Origin: Aquabacter spiritensis
Lineage (GTDB): Bacteria; Pseudomonadota; Alphaproteobacteria; Rhizobiales; Xanthobacteraceae
Direction: 5' to 3'
NCBI RefSeq assembly: GCF_004346185.1
Contig: NZ_SMAI01000011.1
Location: forward strand, 124,001 to 188,000
DNA: 64,000 bases
The translations under genes and the position numbers were made by a program. Position 1 is the stretch's first letter; every line of letters begins with the position of its first letter. Under the pieces are notes generated by a model that was not told where the DNA came from, did not search any database, and saw only the letters and a program-made list of their open reading frames with translations. Shown piece by piece: positions 15,818-24,839 of the stretch.

Positions 15818-17140
15818 TCAGGCGGCCTTGTCGCGCGCGATCTCGTCGAGGCTGTCGCGCAGCGCCCGTTCGAGAATGTCGATGGCCTGGTCGATCTCGG
15901 CGTGGGAAACGGTGAGCGGCGGCGCGATCCGCCACACCGAGCCGCGCTCGGGGCGGCGGCGGATGTTCATGCTGAGGCCGTTCTCGAAGCATTTCTGCGT
16001 CGTCAGCGCGCCCAGCGCATGGGCCGGCGTCCGGCTGGCGCGATCGGTGACGAGTTCGACGCCCATCAGCAGGCCGAGCCCCCGGACGTCGCCGATCACC
16101 TCGTAGCGCTGCTGCAGCTCCTCGAACCGGCCGCGCAGATAGGCGCCCATCTCGTTGGCGCGCGCCACGAGATGCTCCCTCTGGATGACGTCCAGCACGG
16201 CGAGCCCGACCTCGGCGGTCAGGGGATCGGACACGTGGCTGGTATAATAGGCGAACTTGCGCTCGTAGAGCCGCGCCTCAATCGCGGCCGTGGTCGAGAC
16301 GGCGGCGAGCGGCAGGCCGCCCCCCAGGGTCTTCGACATGGTCATGATGTCGGGGACGACGCCGAAATGCTCGGATCCGGTCTTCTTGCCGATGCGGCCG
16401 AACGCGGTCTGCGCTTCGTCGAAGATCAGCAGCATGCCGCGGTCGTCGGCCGCCTGGCGCAGCGCCTGCATGAAGTCCTGCGGCGGCACCAGGACGCCGC
16501 CCGCGCTGATCACCGGCTCGACCATGATCGCCGCGCCGCGCCCGGTCGACTGCATGTCGAACAGCTTCAGCGCGAGGTCGAGATTGGCCAGGGCCTCCGC
16601 CTCGGCATCGGCGCCCTTGACGTAGGGGCGATAGGCGTTGGGCTCGGGGATGACGAAGATGCCGGGCACCGGTACGCCATAGCCCTTGCGGTCGCTGGCC
16701 ATGGACACCGCGCTCGCGCCGCCGGTGATGCCGTGCCAGGATCCGCCGAGCACGAGGATTTCGTAGCCGTCGGTGTACATCTTCGCCATGCGCAGGGCGA
16801 CTTCGGTCGCCTCCGAGCCGGTATTGATGAAGATCGAGCGGGTCAGGTCGCCCGGCAGCCAGTCGCGGGCCAGAACCTGCGCCAATTCCGCCACCACTTC
16901 CGGGATCATGCCGCTGAAGAAATGGAACGCCTTCTCCCCGGCGCGGTGCACCGCCGCGACGATGGCCGGGTGGTTGTGGCCGATCGTGGCGCACATCTGG
17001 CCCGAGGTGAAATCGAGATAGTCGCGGCCCCTTGTGTCGCGGACGATGGTGCCCTTCGCCGAGCGGAACAGAGCGGGGAACACGTCGCCGCCATAGCGGA
17101 CGAGAAATTCCTTCGATGCCTCTTCAAGGGCCTGATCCAT
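15818..17140 (-). CDS. Class-III PLP aminotransferase, 2,2-dialkylglycine decarboxylase-like
   Basis: 440-residue PLP enzyme of aminotransferase class III. Visible parts are INTGSEATEVALRMAKMY near the cofactor, the aspartate motif LLIFDEAQTAFGRIGK, and the PLP lysine in MSKTLGGGLPLAAVSTTAAI. The overall pattern resembles 2,2-dialkylglycine decarboxylase, which decarboxylates and transaminates amino acids such as 2-aminoisobutyrate; a different amine substrate is possible. It is the first gene of the operon with the amino acid ABC genes and is divergent from a LysR regulator 136 bp away. Start at ATG 17140; the longer open frame runs through the promoter region. Confidence 0.85.
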   Translation of the reverse strand: MDQALEEASKEFLVRYGGDVFPALFRSAKGTIVRDTRGRDYLDFTSGQMCATIGHNHPAIVAAVHRAGEKAFHFFSGMIPEVVAELAQVLARDWLPGDLTRSIFINTGSEATEVALRMAKMYTDGYEILVLGGSWHGITGGASAVSMASDRKGYGVPVPGIFVIPEPNAYRPYVKGADAEAEALANLDLALKLFDMQSTGRGAAIMVEPVISAGGVLVPPQDFMQALRQAADDRGMLLIFDEAQTAFGRIGKKTGSEHFGVVPDIMTMSKTLGGGLPLAAVSTTAAIEARLYERKFAYYTSHVSDPLTAEVGLAVLDVIQREHLVARANEMGAYLRGRFEELQQRYEVIGDVRGLGLLMGVELVTDRASRTPAHALGALTTQKCFENGLSMNIRRRPERGSVWRIAPPLTVSHAEIDQAIDILERALRDSLDEIARDKAA

Positions 17141-17276
17141 CTCGCCTCTCCACATTCGCCGCGCGCCGCGTGGCCCGCCTCCCGGAGGCAGCCCGGAAGG
17201 TCCGGAAACGCCCGCGCTTCCGCCATGGCCCACGATTTGCTTTGGTCTTCGCCCGGGATGATGGTGAGGTGCGTCG

Positions 17277-18266
17277 ATGAGCGCCAACGCAAAAAACTCA
17301 GCACCCCATGAAGCAGGCTCAATGACGCCGCCGCGCCAGAAGCTCCCGCCGCTCAAGGCGCTGCTCGCCTTCGAGGCGGCCTCGCGCCAGGATAGCTTCG
17401 CCAAGGGCGCCCTGGAACTCGGCGTCACGCCCTCGGCGGTGAGCCACCAGATCCAGGTCCTGGAGGAATTTCTCGGGGTGAAGCTGTTTCAGCGCCGGGC
17501 CGGCCGGGCGGTGCTCACGCCGGCGGGGATGGTCTATAGCCGCGAACTCGAACAGGCCTTCGGCATCATCGGCAAGGCCACCACTTTGGTCGCCCCCCAG
17601 TCGCAGCACGGCCATCTCGTGATCGCGTCGGGGCCGAGCTTCGCGGCGAAATGGCTGCAGCCGCGCCTGCCGGATTTCCTGAGCCGGCATCCGGAGGTCC
17701 GGATCCGCCTGTCGACGCTCTCCGGCATGGCCGACCTCGACGACAGCCGGTTCGACATTGCCATCGCTTATGCCCTGCCCGCCGGCACCGCGCGCGACGC
17801 CGAGCCGCTCGTGACCGAAATGCTGCGCCCCTTGTGCAGCCCGGCCCTCGCCGCCCGGCTCGACCTGCGCAGCCCCGGCGACCTCGTGCGGGCGACCCTG
17901 ATCCATTCCAGCAATGCGGTGACGTGGAAGGATTATTTCCGGCGCCTGGCGATCGGCGAACTGCATGCCGCCAACGAATTGTGGCTCGACCGGTCGAGCA
18001 TGGCGATCGACGCGGCCGTGAACGGCCTCGGCGTGATCCTCGAAGGCGACATCCTGGTCGAACGGGAGATGAACGAAGGCAAGCTCGTCGCCCCCTTTGC
18101 CGCGCCCGAATGCCGCGTGACGGCGACCTCCTATTATCTCGTCCGCCCGCGCGGCCATCGCAGCGGGGCGCAGAATGCGGCGTTCGAGTCCTGGCTGAAG
18201 GCAGAGCTGGGGACCGCCGGACCGGTGAAGCCGACGCCCGCCGCGGCCCGCGCGGCCGCCCATTGA
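17277..18266 (+). CDS. LysR-family regulator (GcvA-like)
   Basis: 329-residue LysR-type regulator. The N-terminal HTH opens with KLPPLKALLAFEAASRQDSF and SAVSHQIQVLEEFLGVKLFQ, the form typical of GcvA-like members; the C-terminal half is the inducer-binding domain. The ATG at 17277 has a GAGG ribosome site; an ATG at 17322 (MTPPRQKL) is an equally possible start. It is divergent from the aminotransferase-ABC operon and probably regulates it in response to the transported amino acid. Confidence 0.88.
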   Translation: MSANAKNSAPHEAGSMTPPRQKLPPLKALLAFEAASRQDSFAKGALELGVTPSAVSHQIQVLEEFLGVKLFQRRAGRAVLTPAGMVYSRELEQAFGIIGKATTLVAPQSQHGHLVIASGPSFAAKWLQPRLPDFLSRHPEVRIRLSTLSGMADLDDSRFDIAIAYALPAGTARDAEPLVTEMLRPLCSPALAARLDLRSPGDLVRATLIHSSNAVTWKDYFRRLAIGELHAANELWLDRSSMAIDAAVNGLGVILEGDILVEREMNEGKLVAPFAAPECRVTATSYYLVRPRGHRSGAQNAAFESWLKAELGTAGPVKPTPAAARAAAH

Positions 18267-18399
18267 GCGACGAAGGGCGGCGCCGCGCCCGCTTCCAGGC
18301 TGCTCGGGTGCTCCCATTGCCGGCTGGACATGATACATGGCCGCTCTGTCACCCCCCGCCGCCGGCACGTCCCGCCGGCCCGCCACGCCAGAGTTTCCC

Positions 18400-19458
18400 A
18401 TGAGCCGCTTCTGGAGCCCGATCGTAGAGACCCTGACCCCCTACGTGCCCGGCGAACAGCCGCGCATTCCGGGGCTGGTGAAGCTCAATACGAACGAGCA
18501 TCCCTATCCGCCCTCCCCGCGCGTCGGCCCGGCGATCGCGGCGGCGGCCGAATCGCTGAACCTCTATCCCGATCCCACCGCAGCGGCGCTGCGCGGCACG
18601 ATCGCGGAGGTCTATGGCGTCGCCCCCGAGGAGGTGTTCGTCGGCAACGGCTCGGACGAGGTGCTGGCGATCGCCTTCCAGGCGCTGCTCAAGCACGACG
18701 CGCCCCTGCTCTTTCCCGACATCACCTATTCCTTCTATCCGGTCTATTGCGGGCTCTACGGCATCGCCTATCGCGAGATTCCGCTCGATGCGGCGCTCAG
18801 GGTGCAGGTGGCGGACTTCACCGGACCGTGCGGCGGCGTGGTCCTGCCGAACCCGAACGCGCCGACGGGAATCGGCCTCTCCCGCGCCGATATCGAGACC
18901 CTGCTCCGCGCCCATCCCGACGCGGTGGTGCTGATCGACGAGGCCTATGTGGATTTCGGGGGCGAAAGCGCGGTGCCCCTCGTGCGCGACCACGCAAATC
19001 TTTTGGTGGTCCAGACGCTGTCCAAGTCGCGCGCCTTGGCGGGGCTGCGGGTGGGGTTCGCGATCGGACAGGCGCATCTGATCGAGGCGCTGGTGCGGGT
19101 GAAGGACAGCTTCAATTCCTACCCGCTCGACCGGCTCGCGCTCGCCGGTGCCGCTGCGGCGATCGCCGATACCGCCTGGCTCGAAGACAACCGGGCGCGC
19201 GTCGTCGCGACCCGCGAAGACCTTGCCAGTGCCTTGCAATCGCTGGGGTTCGAGGTTCTGCCCTCGGTCGCGAACTTCCTGTTCGTGCGCCATCCCGACC
19301 ATGCCGGGGATGTGCTGGCGGCGGCGCTGCGGGAGCGGGCGATCCTGGTGCGGCGGCTCGGCCACCCGCGAATCGCGGACTATCTGCGCATCACCATCGG
19401 CACGCCGGAGGCCTGCGGCCGGCTGGTCGAGGCGCTCCGCGCGATCCTGCACCGCTGA
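18400..19458 (+). CDS. hisC: Histidinol-phosphate aminotransferase
   Basis: 352-residue PLP aminotransferase (class I/II) that converts imidazole-acetol phosphate to histidinol phosphate. Features are [30 protein letters not shown], the DEAYVDF aspartate site, and the PLP lysine in [16 protein letters not shown] related role on aromatic amino acids is possible, because HisC paralogs are common. Start at ATG 18400 (MSRFWSP). It precedes the acpXL promoter by about 85 bp and is not clearly part of that operon. Confidence 0.85.
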   Translation: MSRFWSPIVETLTPYVPGEQPRIPGLVKLNTNEHPYPPSPRVGPAIAAAAESLNLYPDPTAAALRGTIAEVYGVAPEEVFVGNGSDEVLAIAFQALLKHDAPLLFPDITYSFYPVYCGLYGIAYREIPLDAALRVQVADFTGPCGGVVLPNPNAPTGIGLSRADIETLLRAHPDAVVLIDEAYVDFGGESAVPLVRDHANLLVVQTLSKSRALAGLRVGFAIGQAHLIEALVRVKDSFNSYPLDRLALAGAAAAIADTAWLEDNRARVVATREDLASALQSLGFEVLPSVANFLFVRHPDHAGDVLAAALRERAILVRRLGHPRIADYLRITIGTPEACGRLVEALRAILHR

Positions 19459-19542
19459 CCGCGCCCCCCGGCGCGCCGGCTTTCGCCGCGTCCCGGACGC
19501 GTGTTTCGGTGCGCGGCGATGCGGGCCGTCGACCGGTTCCCA

Positions 19543-19571
19543 TTGAAACCTCAGGTCACCTTCGCTATAGG
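19543..19571 (+). promoter_or_regulatory. Sigma-70-type promoter for the lipid A acyl cluster
   Basis: TTGAAA (19543-19548) and TATAGG (19566-19571) are separated by exactly 17 bp and lie about 110 bp upstream of acpXL. The good spacing and the strength of the boxes in this GC-rich genome make it a credible main promoter for the acpXL-lpxXL genes. Confidence 0.6.
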
Positions 19572-19679
19572 GGCGCTCGACTATTCGGAGGTCCGGTCGG
19601 GCCTCCCTCGGCCGTGCCCGCTCCCCCTCGCCGCGCGAGCCGGTCGCACAGAACGGCCGAGCACCACAGAGGCGCATAC

Positions 19680-19961
19680 ATGTCTTCGACGTTCGATACC
19701 GTTGCCAATATCATCGCCGAGACGTGCGACATCCCGCGAGACACGATCACGCCGGAAAGCCACGCCATCGACGACCTGGGTATCGACAGCCTGGACTTCC
19801 TCGACATCGCCTTCGCGATCGACAAGGCCTTCGGGATCAAGCTGCCGCTCGAGCAGTGGACCCAGGAGGTCAATGACGGCAAGGCGACCACCGAGCAATA
19901 TTTCGTGCTCAAGAATCTCTGCGCCCAGATCGACGAGTTGGTCGCGGCGAAGACGGCCTGA
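19680..19961 (+). CDS. acpXL: Acyl carrier protein AcpXL for very-long-chain fatty acids
   Basis: 93-residue acyl carrier protein. The phosphopantetheine serine is S37 in [13 protein letters not shown]. The sequence, including [20 protein letters not shown] and [13 protein letters not shown], is that of AcpXL, the special carrier on which rhizobia build the 27-hydroxyoctacosanoate that is added to lipid A. It is the first gene of a set whose order (acpXL, fabZ, fabF2, fabF1, reductase, dehydrogenase, lpxXL) matches the known rhizobial cluster. Confidence 0.93.
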   Translation: MSSTFDTVANIIAETCDIPRDTITPESHAIDDLGIDSLDFLDIAFAIDKAFGIKLPLEQWTQEVNDGKATTEQYFVLKNLCAQIDELVAAKTA

Positions 19962-19975
19962 GGCGGACCCAGCGT

Positions 19976-20449
19976 ATGCGTCCTGAGGTCTTCAAGATGG
20001 TGGACCGGGTCGTTGCAATCGACCCGGCGCTCAAGACCATTCATTGCAAGGGCCTCGTGCCCCACGAAAGCTCGATCTTCGAGGGCCACTTTCCCGGCTA
20101 TCCGATCATGCCGGGCGTGCTGCTGGTCGAGGCGATGGCGCAGACCACGGGCTGGCTCGTGCTGGCCCGCAACCGCTTCGACAAGATGCCCTTCCTCGCC
20201 ACGGTGAAGGAAGCCAAGCTGCGCACCTTCGTCGTGCCGGGGCAGAATCTCGATCTGTTTTCGGAAATCCTCCACGAGGGCTCCGGCTTCGTGGTCGCAA
20301 AAACCCATACCTCGCTCGACGGCAAGCCGATCTGCAGCGCCGAGCTGACCTTCCGCGTCCTGCCTTGGCCGGAGGGGCGCATGAAGACGACAGTCCTTCA
20401 GGTCGCTCAAGAGGTCGCGTTCCCCGTCGGGGATTATGTCGATGCCTGA
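19976..20449 (+). CDS. 3-hydroxyacyl-ACP dehydratase, FabZ-like, of the AcpXL cluster
   Basis: 157-residue hot-dog-fold dehydratase expected to remove water from 3-hydroxyacyl-AcpXL during elongation. The catalytic pair is visible as H38 in FEGHFPGYPIMPG and E52 in VLLVEAMAQ. It starts 14 bp after acpXL, and its last codons overlap the start of the next ketosynthase-like gene, so translation is coupled. Commonly called fabZXL in rhizobia. Confidence 0.9.
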   Translation: MRPEVFKMVDRVVAIDPALKTIHCKGLVPHESSIFEGHFPGYPIMPGVLLVEAMAQTTGWLVLARNRFDKMPFLATVKEAKLRTFVVPGQNLDLFSEILHEGSGFVVAKTHTSLDGKPICSAELTFRVLPWPEGRMKTTVLQVAQEVAFPVGDYVDA

Positions 20450-21620
20450 GGGCGGCGCGCGCGAGGTCTGGATCACCGGCATCGGCCTCGTCTCCTCGCT
20501 AGGCGAGGGGCTCGACGCCCATTGGGAGGCGCTCACCGACGGCCGGGCGCCGGTCACCGACGCCGCGCGCTTCGCGCCCTATGTCGTCCACCCTTTGGTC
20601 AAGCTGACCTATGACAGCCAGATCCCCAAAAAGGGCGATCAGCGTCAGATGGAGACGTGGCAGCGCATCGGCACCTATACCGCCGGGCTCGCGCTCGACA
20701 GTGCCGGCATCGCCAAGAATGCCGACATTCTCGGCCGCACCGACATGATCGTCGGCGCCGGCGGCGGCGAGCGCGACCATCAGGTCGATACCGCGATCCT
20801 CAATGATCTGATCGCCTCGAACGATGCCGGGCGCCTGCTGAACGAACGCCTGCTGGCCGATCTGCGCCCGACCTTGTCGCTGGCGCAGTTGTCCAATCTG
20901 CTGGCCGGCAACATCTCGATCGTCCACGGCGTCACCGGCTCCTCGCGCACCTTCATGGGCGAGGAGAGTTCCGGGGTCGATGCGGTGCGTGTCGGGCATG
21001 CGCGGATCGCCGCCGGACAGAGCGAGATCGGCCTCGTGGGCGGCGCCTATAATGCCGAGCGCGAGGACATGCTCCTGCTCTACGCGCTCAACGATTTCTG
21101 CATGACCGGCGAGTTCCGGCCGGTGTTTTCCGGCCGCGACGCGCCGGGCATCCCCTCCGGCTCGATGGGCGCCTTCCTGGTGCTCGAATCGGCCGACCAT
21201 GCCCGCGCCCGCGGCGCGACCCCGATCGCCCGGCTCGCCGGGGTCTGGTCGGAGCGCGCGAAGCGGGACGTCGCCGGCAGCGTGGCGCAGACCGTGGCCG
21301 GCTTGCTCGCCAAGGGCGGCGACGCCGCCATCCTGTCCGGGGCCACCGGGGCGCGCGGCGCGACCGAGGCCGAGGCCGAGGCGCTCGCAGCGTCCGGACG
21401 CGCGGTGCGGTCCGTCGCCAACCGGATCGGCCACGGCTTCGAGGCGCAGTTCCCCGCCGCCCTCGCTCTGGCCGCCCTCGCCGTGTCGCGCGGGGCGCTG
21501 TTCCCCGCTTTGCCCGGCGATCCGGTGGAGCGCGGCGACGGCGCGGTGGACCGCATCCTGGTGACCGGCGTCGGCCACTGGCGCGGCGAAGGCGCGGGCC
21601 TCGTGGAAAAGATCGGCTGA
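20442..21620 (+). CDS. Ketosynthase-like protein without catalytic cysteine (FabF2XL position)
   Basis: About 392 residues with the thiolase fold of beta-ketoacyl-ACP synthases (VWITGIGLVSSLGEGLDAHW at the N-terminus, a GHGFEAQFPAALALAALAV segment near the C-terminus). The usual TACA cysteine region is replaced by VTGSSRTFMGEESSG, and the HGTxTxxND motif is missing; the only cysteine, near residue 220, is out of context. It therefore cannot be an ordinary condensing enzyme and resembles the KS-beta (chain-length factor) partner of type II polyketide systems. It overlaps the dehydratase stop and is followed by the intact ketosynthase at 21728. An ATG at 20436 is an alternative start. Confidence 0.85.
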   Translation: MPEGGAREVWITGIGLVSSLGEGLDAHWEALTDGRAPVTDAARFAPYVVHPLVKLTYDSQIPKKGDQRQMETWQRIGTYTAGLALDSAGIAKNADILGRTDMIVGAGGGERDHQVDTAILNDLIASNDAGRLLNERLLADLRPTLSLAQLSNLLAGNISIVHGVTGSSRTFMGEESSGVDAVRVGHARIAAGQSEIGLVGGAYNAEREDMLLLYALNDFCMTGEFRPVFSGRDAPGIPSGSMGAFLVLESADHARARGATPIARLAGVWSERAKRDVAGSVAQTVAGLLAKGGDAAILSGATGARGATEAEAEALAASGRAVRSVANRIGHGFEAQFPAALALAALAVSRGALFPALPGDPVERGDGAVDRILVTGVGHWRGEGAGLVEKIG

Positions 21621-21727
21621 CGCGCGGGCTTTAGAGCCGGCGCACCGTTCTCCTTTTTCGCGTGATCGACTAAACAGGCGGAAGCGTGCGCCGGGCGGGG
21701 CGCTGTCAGGAAATCAGGAGTCGCCCC

Positions 21728-23005
21728 ATGGCGCACACCGACACGCACGGTCGTCCCATCGTCGTCGTTACCGGCATCGGCATCGTCTCGTCCCTCGGCC
21801 AGGGCAAGGCGGAGAATTGGCGCCGCCTCACCGCCGGCGAGAGCGGCATCCACCGCATCACCCGCTTCCCGGTCGAGGGCATGCGCACCACGATCGCCGG
21901 CACCGTCGACTTCCTGTTCGACCATCGCGTGCCGGCGCCCGATCTGTCCGAGCGGCTCGCCACGATCGCCGTGGAAGAGGCGATCGGCGAGGCCGGGATC
22001 GGCGGCGGCGGGGATTTTCCCGGCCCGCTGTTCGCGGCCGTGCCGCCGGTCGAGATGGAATGGCCGGAAAAGTGCCGCCTCGCCGACAATGTGCCGGAAC
22101 GTCCCCTCGCCTATCGCGACCTGCTCGCCTCGGCCGCGAGCGGAAAATTCCGGCCCTGGCACGAGCGCTTCCTGTTCGGCTCGGTCGCCGACCGCCTCGC
22201 CGACCGGTTCGGCACCAAGGGCCAGCCGATCTCGCTCTCGACCGCCTGCGCCTCCGGCGGCACGGCGATCCAGCTCGGCGTCGAGGCGATCCGGCGCGGC
22301 GAATGCGAGGTCGCGCTCGCGCTCGGCACCGACGGCTCGGTCCATCCCGAGGCGCTGATCCGCTTCTCCCTGCTCTCGGCGCTGACCACCGCCAACGAGA
22401 AGCCCGAAGAGGCGGCGCGCCCCTTCGCCAAGAATCGCGACGGCTTCGTCATGGCCGAAGGCGCGGCGGCTCTGGTGCTCGAGAGCTATGCCCACGCCAA
22501 GGCGCGCGGCGCGCGCATTCTCGGCGTGGTCGAGGGCTGCGGCGAGATGGCGGACAATTTCCACCGCACCCGGTCGAGCCCGGACGGCAAGCCGATCATC
22601 GGCTGCGTGAAGAACGCCCTCGCCGATGCCGGCGTCACCCCGGCCGACATCGACTATATCAATGCCCACGGCACCTCGACCCCCGAGAACGACCGGATGG
22701 AATATGTCGGCCTGCGCGCCGCCTTCGGCGACGAGGTCCTGGCCGGCATCCCGATCTCGTCCAACAAGTCGATGATCGGCCACACTTTGACCGCCGCCGG
22801 CGCGATCGAGGCGGCGTTCTCGCTCCTCACCATCGCCAATGGCCGCATCCCGCCGACCATCAATTACACCCTCCCCGACCCCGCCATCCCGCTCGACGTC
22901 GTCCCGAACGTCGCGCGCGACGCGACGGTGCGGCGGGTGATCTCCAATTCGTTCGGCTTCGGCGGACAGAATGTCAGCCTTGTTCTGGCGGGGGAGCCGG
23001 CGTGA
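21728..23005 (+). CDS. Beta-ketoacyl-ACP synthase (FabF1XL type), catalytically intact
   Basis: 425-residue FabF-type condensing enzyme. The catalytic residues are all present: C174 in STACASGGTA, H314 in NAHGTSTPEND, K347 and H352 in NKSMIGHTLTAAGAIEA. The ATG at 21728 follows an AGGAG site; the open frame before it is non-family. It is the active partner of the cysteine-less protein just upstream and should carry out the long elongation steps on AcpXL for lipid A. Confidence 0.92.
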   Translation: MAHTDTHGRPIVVVTGIGIVSSLGQGKAENWRRLTAGESGIHRITRFPVEGMRTTIAGTVDFLFDHRVPAPDLSERLATIAVEEAIGEAGIGGGGDFPGPLFAAVPPVEMEWPEKCRLADNVPERPLAYRDLLASAASGKFRPWHERFLFGSVADRLADRFGTKGQPISLSTACASGGTAIQLGVEAIRRGECEVALALGTDGSVHPEALIRFSLLSALTTANEKPEEAARPFAKNRDGFVMAEGAAALVLESYAHAKARGARILGVVEGCGEMADNFHRTRSSPDGKPIIGCVKNALADAGVTPADIDYINAHGTSTPENDRMEYVGLRAAFGDEVLAGIPISSNKSMIGHTLTAAGAIEAAFSLLTIANGRIPPTINYTLPDPAIPLDVVPNVARDATVRRVISNSFGFGGQNVSLVLAGEPA

Positions 23006-23018
23006 CACCGGCTCGCGC

Positions 23019-23777
23019 ATGAGCGCGCGGCGCATCCTGGTCACCGGCGGCGGGCGCGGGCTCGGCGCGGCGATCGTCCGCGCGCTCGCGGCCGCCGGCT
23101 TCGACGTGACCTTCACCTATCGCAGCGCCGCCGCCGAGGCGCAGGCGCTGGTCGCGGAGCTTCGCGCCGCGTATCCCGGCACGGCGCCCGAGGCGGTCGC
23201 CCTCGACCTCGCCGACCGCGATGCGGTCGAGGCCTTCGCCGCCGGGCTCGAAGCCGGTACGACTGCCTTTTTCGGCTTCTGCCACAATGCCGGCATGCCC
23301 TACGACACGCTCGCCGCCATGATCGACCAGGCCAAGGCCGAGGCGGTGATGCAGGTGAACCATTTCGCCTTCGTGCGCATCGCCCGCGCTCTGGTGCGCC
23401 CCATGACGCGCGCGCGGGACGGCCGGATCGTCGCCATCGGCTCGGTCGCCGCGCTGCAGGCCAATCCCGGCAATGCCGCTTATGCCGCCTCCAAGGCGGC
23501 GCTGCAGGCCCATGTGCGGGCGCTGGCGATCGAGACCGCGCGGCGCGGCGTCACGGTCAATTGCGTCGCCCCGGGCTTCATCGACACCGCGATGCTCGCC
23601 AAGTTCGCCGACCACCGCGCGCGGCTGGAGGCGCAGATCCCCGCCGGCCGGTTCGCGACACCCGACGACGTGGCGCAGGTCGCGGCGTTTCTCTTCTCCC
23701 CTGCGGCAGGCTATATCACCGGCGCAACGATCCCGGTGGACGGGGGCCTTTCGGCCCAGCTCTCCGCCCACCGCTGA
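23019..23777 (+). CDS. SDR of FabG type, probable 3-oxoacyl-AcpXL reductase
   Basis: 252-residue classical SDR. The cofactor motif is TGGGRGLGAA, the NAG motif is HNAGM, and the catalytic part is IGSVAALQ with YAASKAAL. It ends with the FabG-like ITGATIPVDGGLSAQ. It begins 13 bp after the intact ketosynthase and is followed after 15 bp by the medium-chain dehydrogenase. The likely job is keto reduction on AcpXL, giving this cluster a complete set of elongation activities apart from a clear enoyl reductase. Confidence 0.88.
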   Translation: MSARRILVTGGGRGLGAAIVRALAAAGFDVTFTYRSAAAEAQALVAELRAAYPGTAPEAVALDLADRDAVEAFAAGLEAGTTAFFGFCHNAGMPYDTLAAMIDQAKAEAVMQVNHFAFVRIARALVRPMTRARDGRIVAIGSVAALQANPGNAAYAASKAALQAHVRALAIETARRGVTVNCVAPGFIDTAMLAKFADHRARLEAQIPAGRFATPDDVAQVAAFLFSPAAGYITGATIPVDGGLSAQLSAHR

Positions 23778-23792
23778 CCTTCAAGGACCCTT

Positions 23793-24815
23793 ATGCGCGC
23801 CCTTCAGCTCGTCTCCGACCGCAAGCTCGAACTCGTGGACATGCCCGAGCCCGGCGCGCCCGGTGCCGGCGAAGTCCAGATCCGCGTGAAGGGCCTCGCC
23901 CTCAACCATATCGACGTCTGGGGTTGGCGCGGCATGGCCTTCGCCAAGCGCAAGATGCCGCTCGTGGTCGGTGCCGAGGCGGCCGGCGAGATCGTCGCGC
24001 TCGGCGCCGACGTGCGCGGGCTGAAGGTCGGCCAGACGGTCGCGATGTACGGCGCCATGACCTGCGGCCATTGCCGCAACTGCCTGAAGGGCCGCGACAA
24101 TCTTTGCGAGGCTGTCGGCGGCGTGCTGGGCTTCCACATCGACGGCTTCGCCCGCGACCTCATCAACATGCCCGAGCGCCTGGTGATCCCGGCGCCCGAG
24201 GGCGTGTCCTTCGAGGACGCGGCCTGCGCCGGCATCACCTTCTCGACCGTCGAGCATATGCTGTTCGACAATGCCAAGCTGGAAGAGGGCGAGACCGTGC
24301 TCGTCCATGCCGGCGGCTCCGGCATCGGCTCCGCCGCCATCCGGCTGGCGAAAGATGTCGGGGCGACCGTCATCACCACCGTGGGCGACGACGAGAAGGC
24401 GATCAAGGCCGAGATGCTCGGCGCCGACCACGTGATCAATTATCGCGAGGAGCGGTTCGAGCACCTGGTCCGCAAGATCACCAAGAAGGTCGGCGTGGAC
24501 GTGGTGTTCGAGCATGTCGGCGCCGACACCTGGAACGGCTCGCTGCTCTCGATGAAGCCCGGCGGCCGGCTGGTGACCTGCGGCTCGACCTCGGGCGTCT
24601 CGGTGAACATGAACCTGATGCAGCTGTTCCAGCGCCAGTACCACATCATGGGCTCGTTCGGCGCCACCATCCGCAACGTCTCCGACGGCCTCGCCAAGAT
24701 GGGGCGCGGGGTGCTGCCGGTGATCGACAGCGTGGTCGAGCTGGAAAACTTCAATGCCGGCCTCGAGCGTCTGGAGACCCGGCGGGTGTTCGGCAAAATC
24801 GTCGTCCGCTTCTGA
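23793..24815 (+). CDS. Zinc-type medium-chain dehydrogenase of the AcpXL cluster (Adh2XL type)
   Basis: 340-residue medium-chain dehydrogenase/reductase. The N-terminal GroES-like domain has the structural zinc cysteines in TCGHCRNCLKGRDNLCE, and the Rossmann fold has VHAGGSGIGSAAIRLAKDVG. In rhizobia a homolog occupies the same place between fabF1XL and lpxXL. It may serve as the enoyl reductase or as an enzyme of omega-1 oxidation; the sequence does not decide. Confidence 0.88.
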   Translation: MRALQLVSDRKLELVDMPEPGAPGAGEVQIRVKGLALNHIDVWGWRGMAFAKRKMPLVVGAEAAGEIVALGADVRGLKVGQTVAMYGAMTCGHCRNCLKGRDNLCEAVGGVLGFHIDGFARDLINMPERLVIPAPEGVSFEDAACAGITFSTVEHMLFDNAKLEEGETVLVHAGGSGIGSAAIRLAKDVGATVITTVGDDEKAIKAEMLGADHVINYREERFEHLVRKITKKVGVDVVFEHVGADTWNGSLLSMKPGGRLVTCGSTSGVSVNMNLMQLFQRQYHIMGSFGATIRNVSDGLAKMGRGVLPVIDSVVELENFNAGLERLETRRVFGKIVVRF

Positions 24816-24839
24816 TCCGCCGGCGCGGAGACCCGGATC

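Noticed and set aside
18330-19961. AcpXL extended by 450 codons at the N-terminus
   Set aside because: The extension is an off-frame reading of hisC; acpXL has its own promoter and ATG at 19680.
21080-23116. A 678-codon minus-strand frame opposite the two ketosynthase genes
   Set aside because: Shadow of strong plus-strand genes; no ribosome site or domain.
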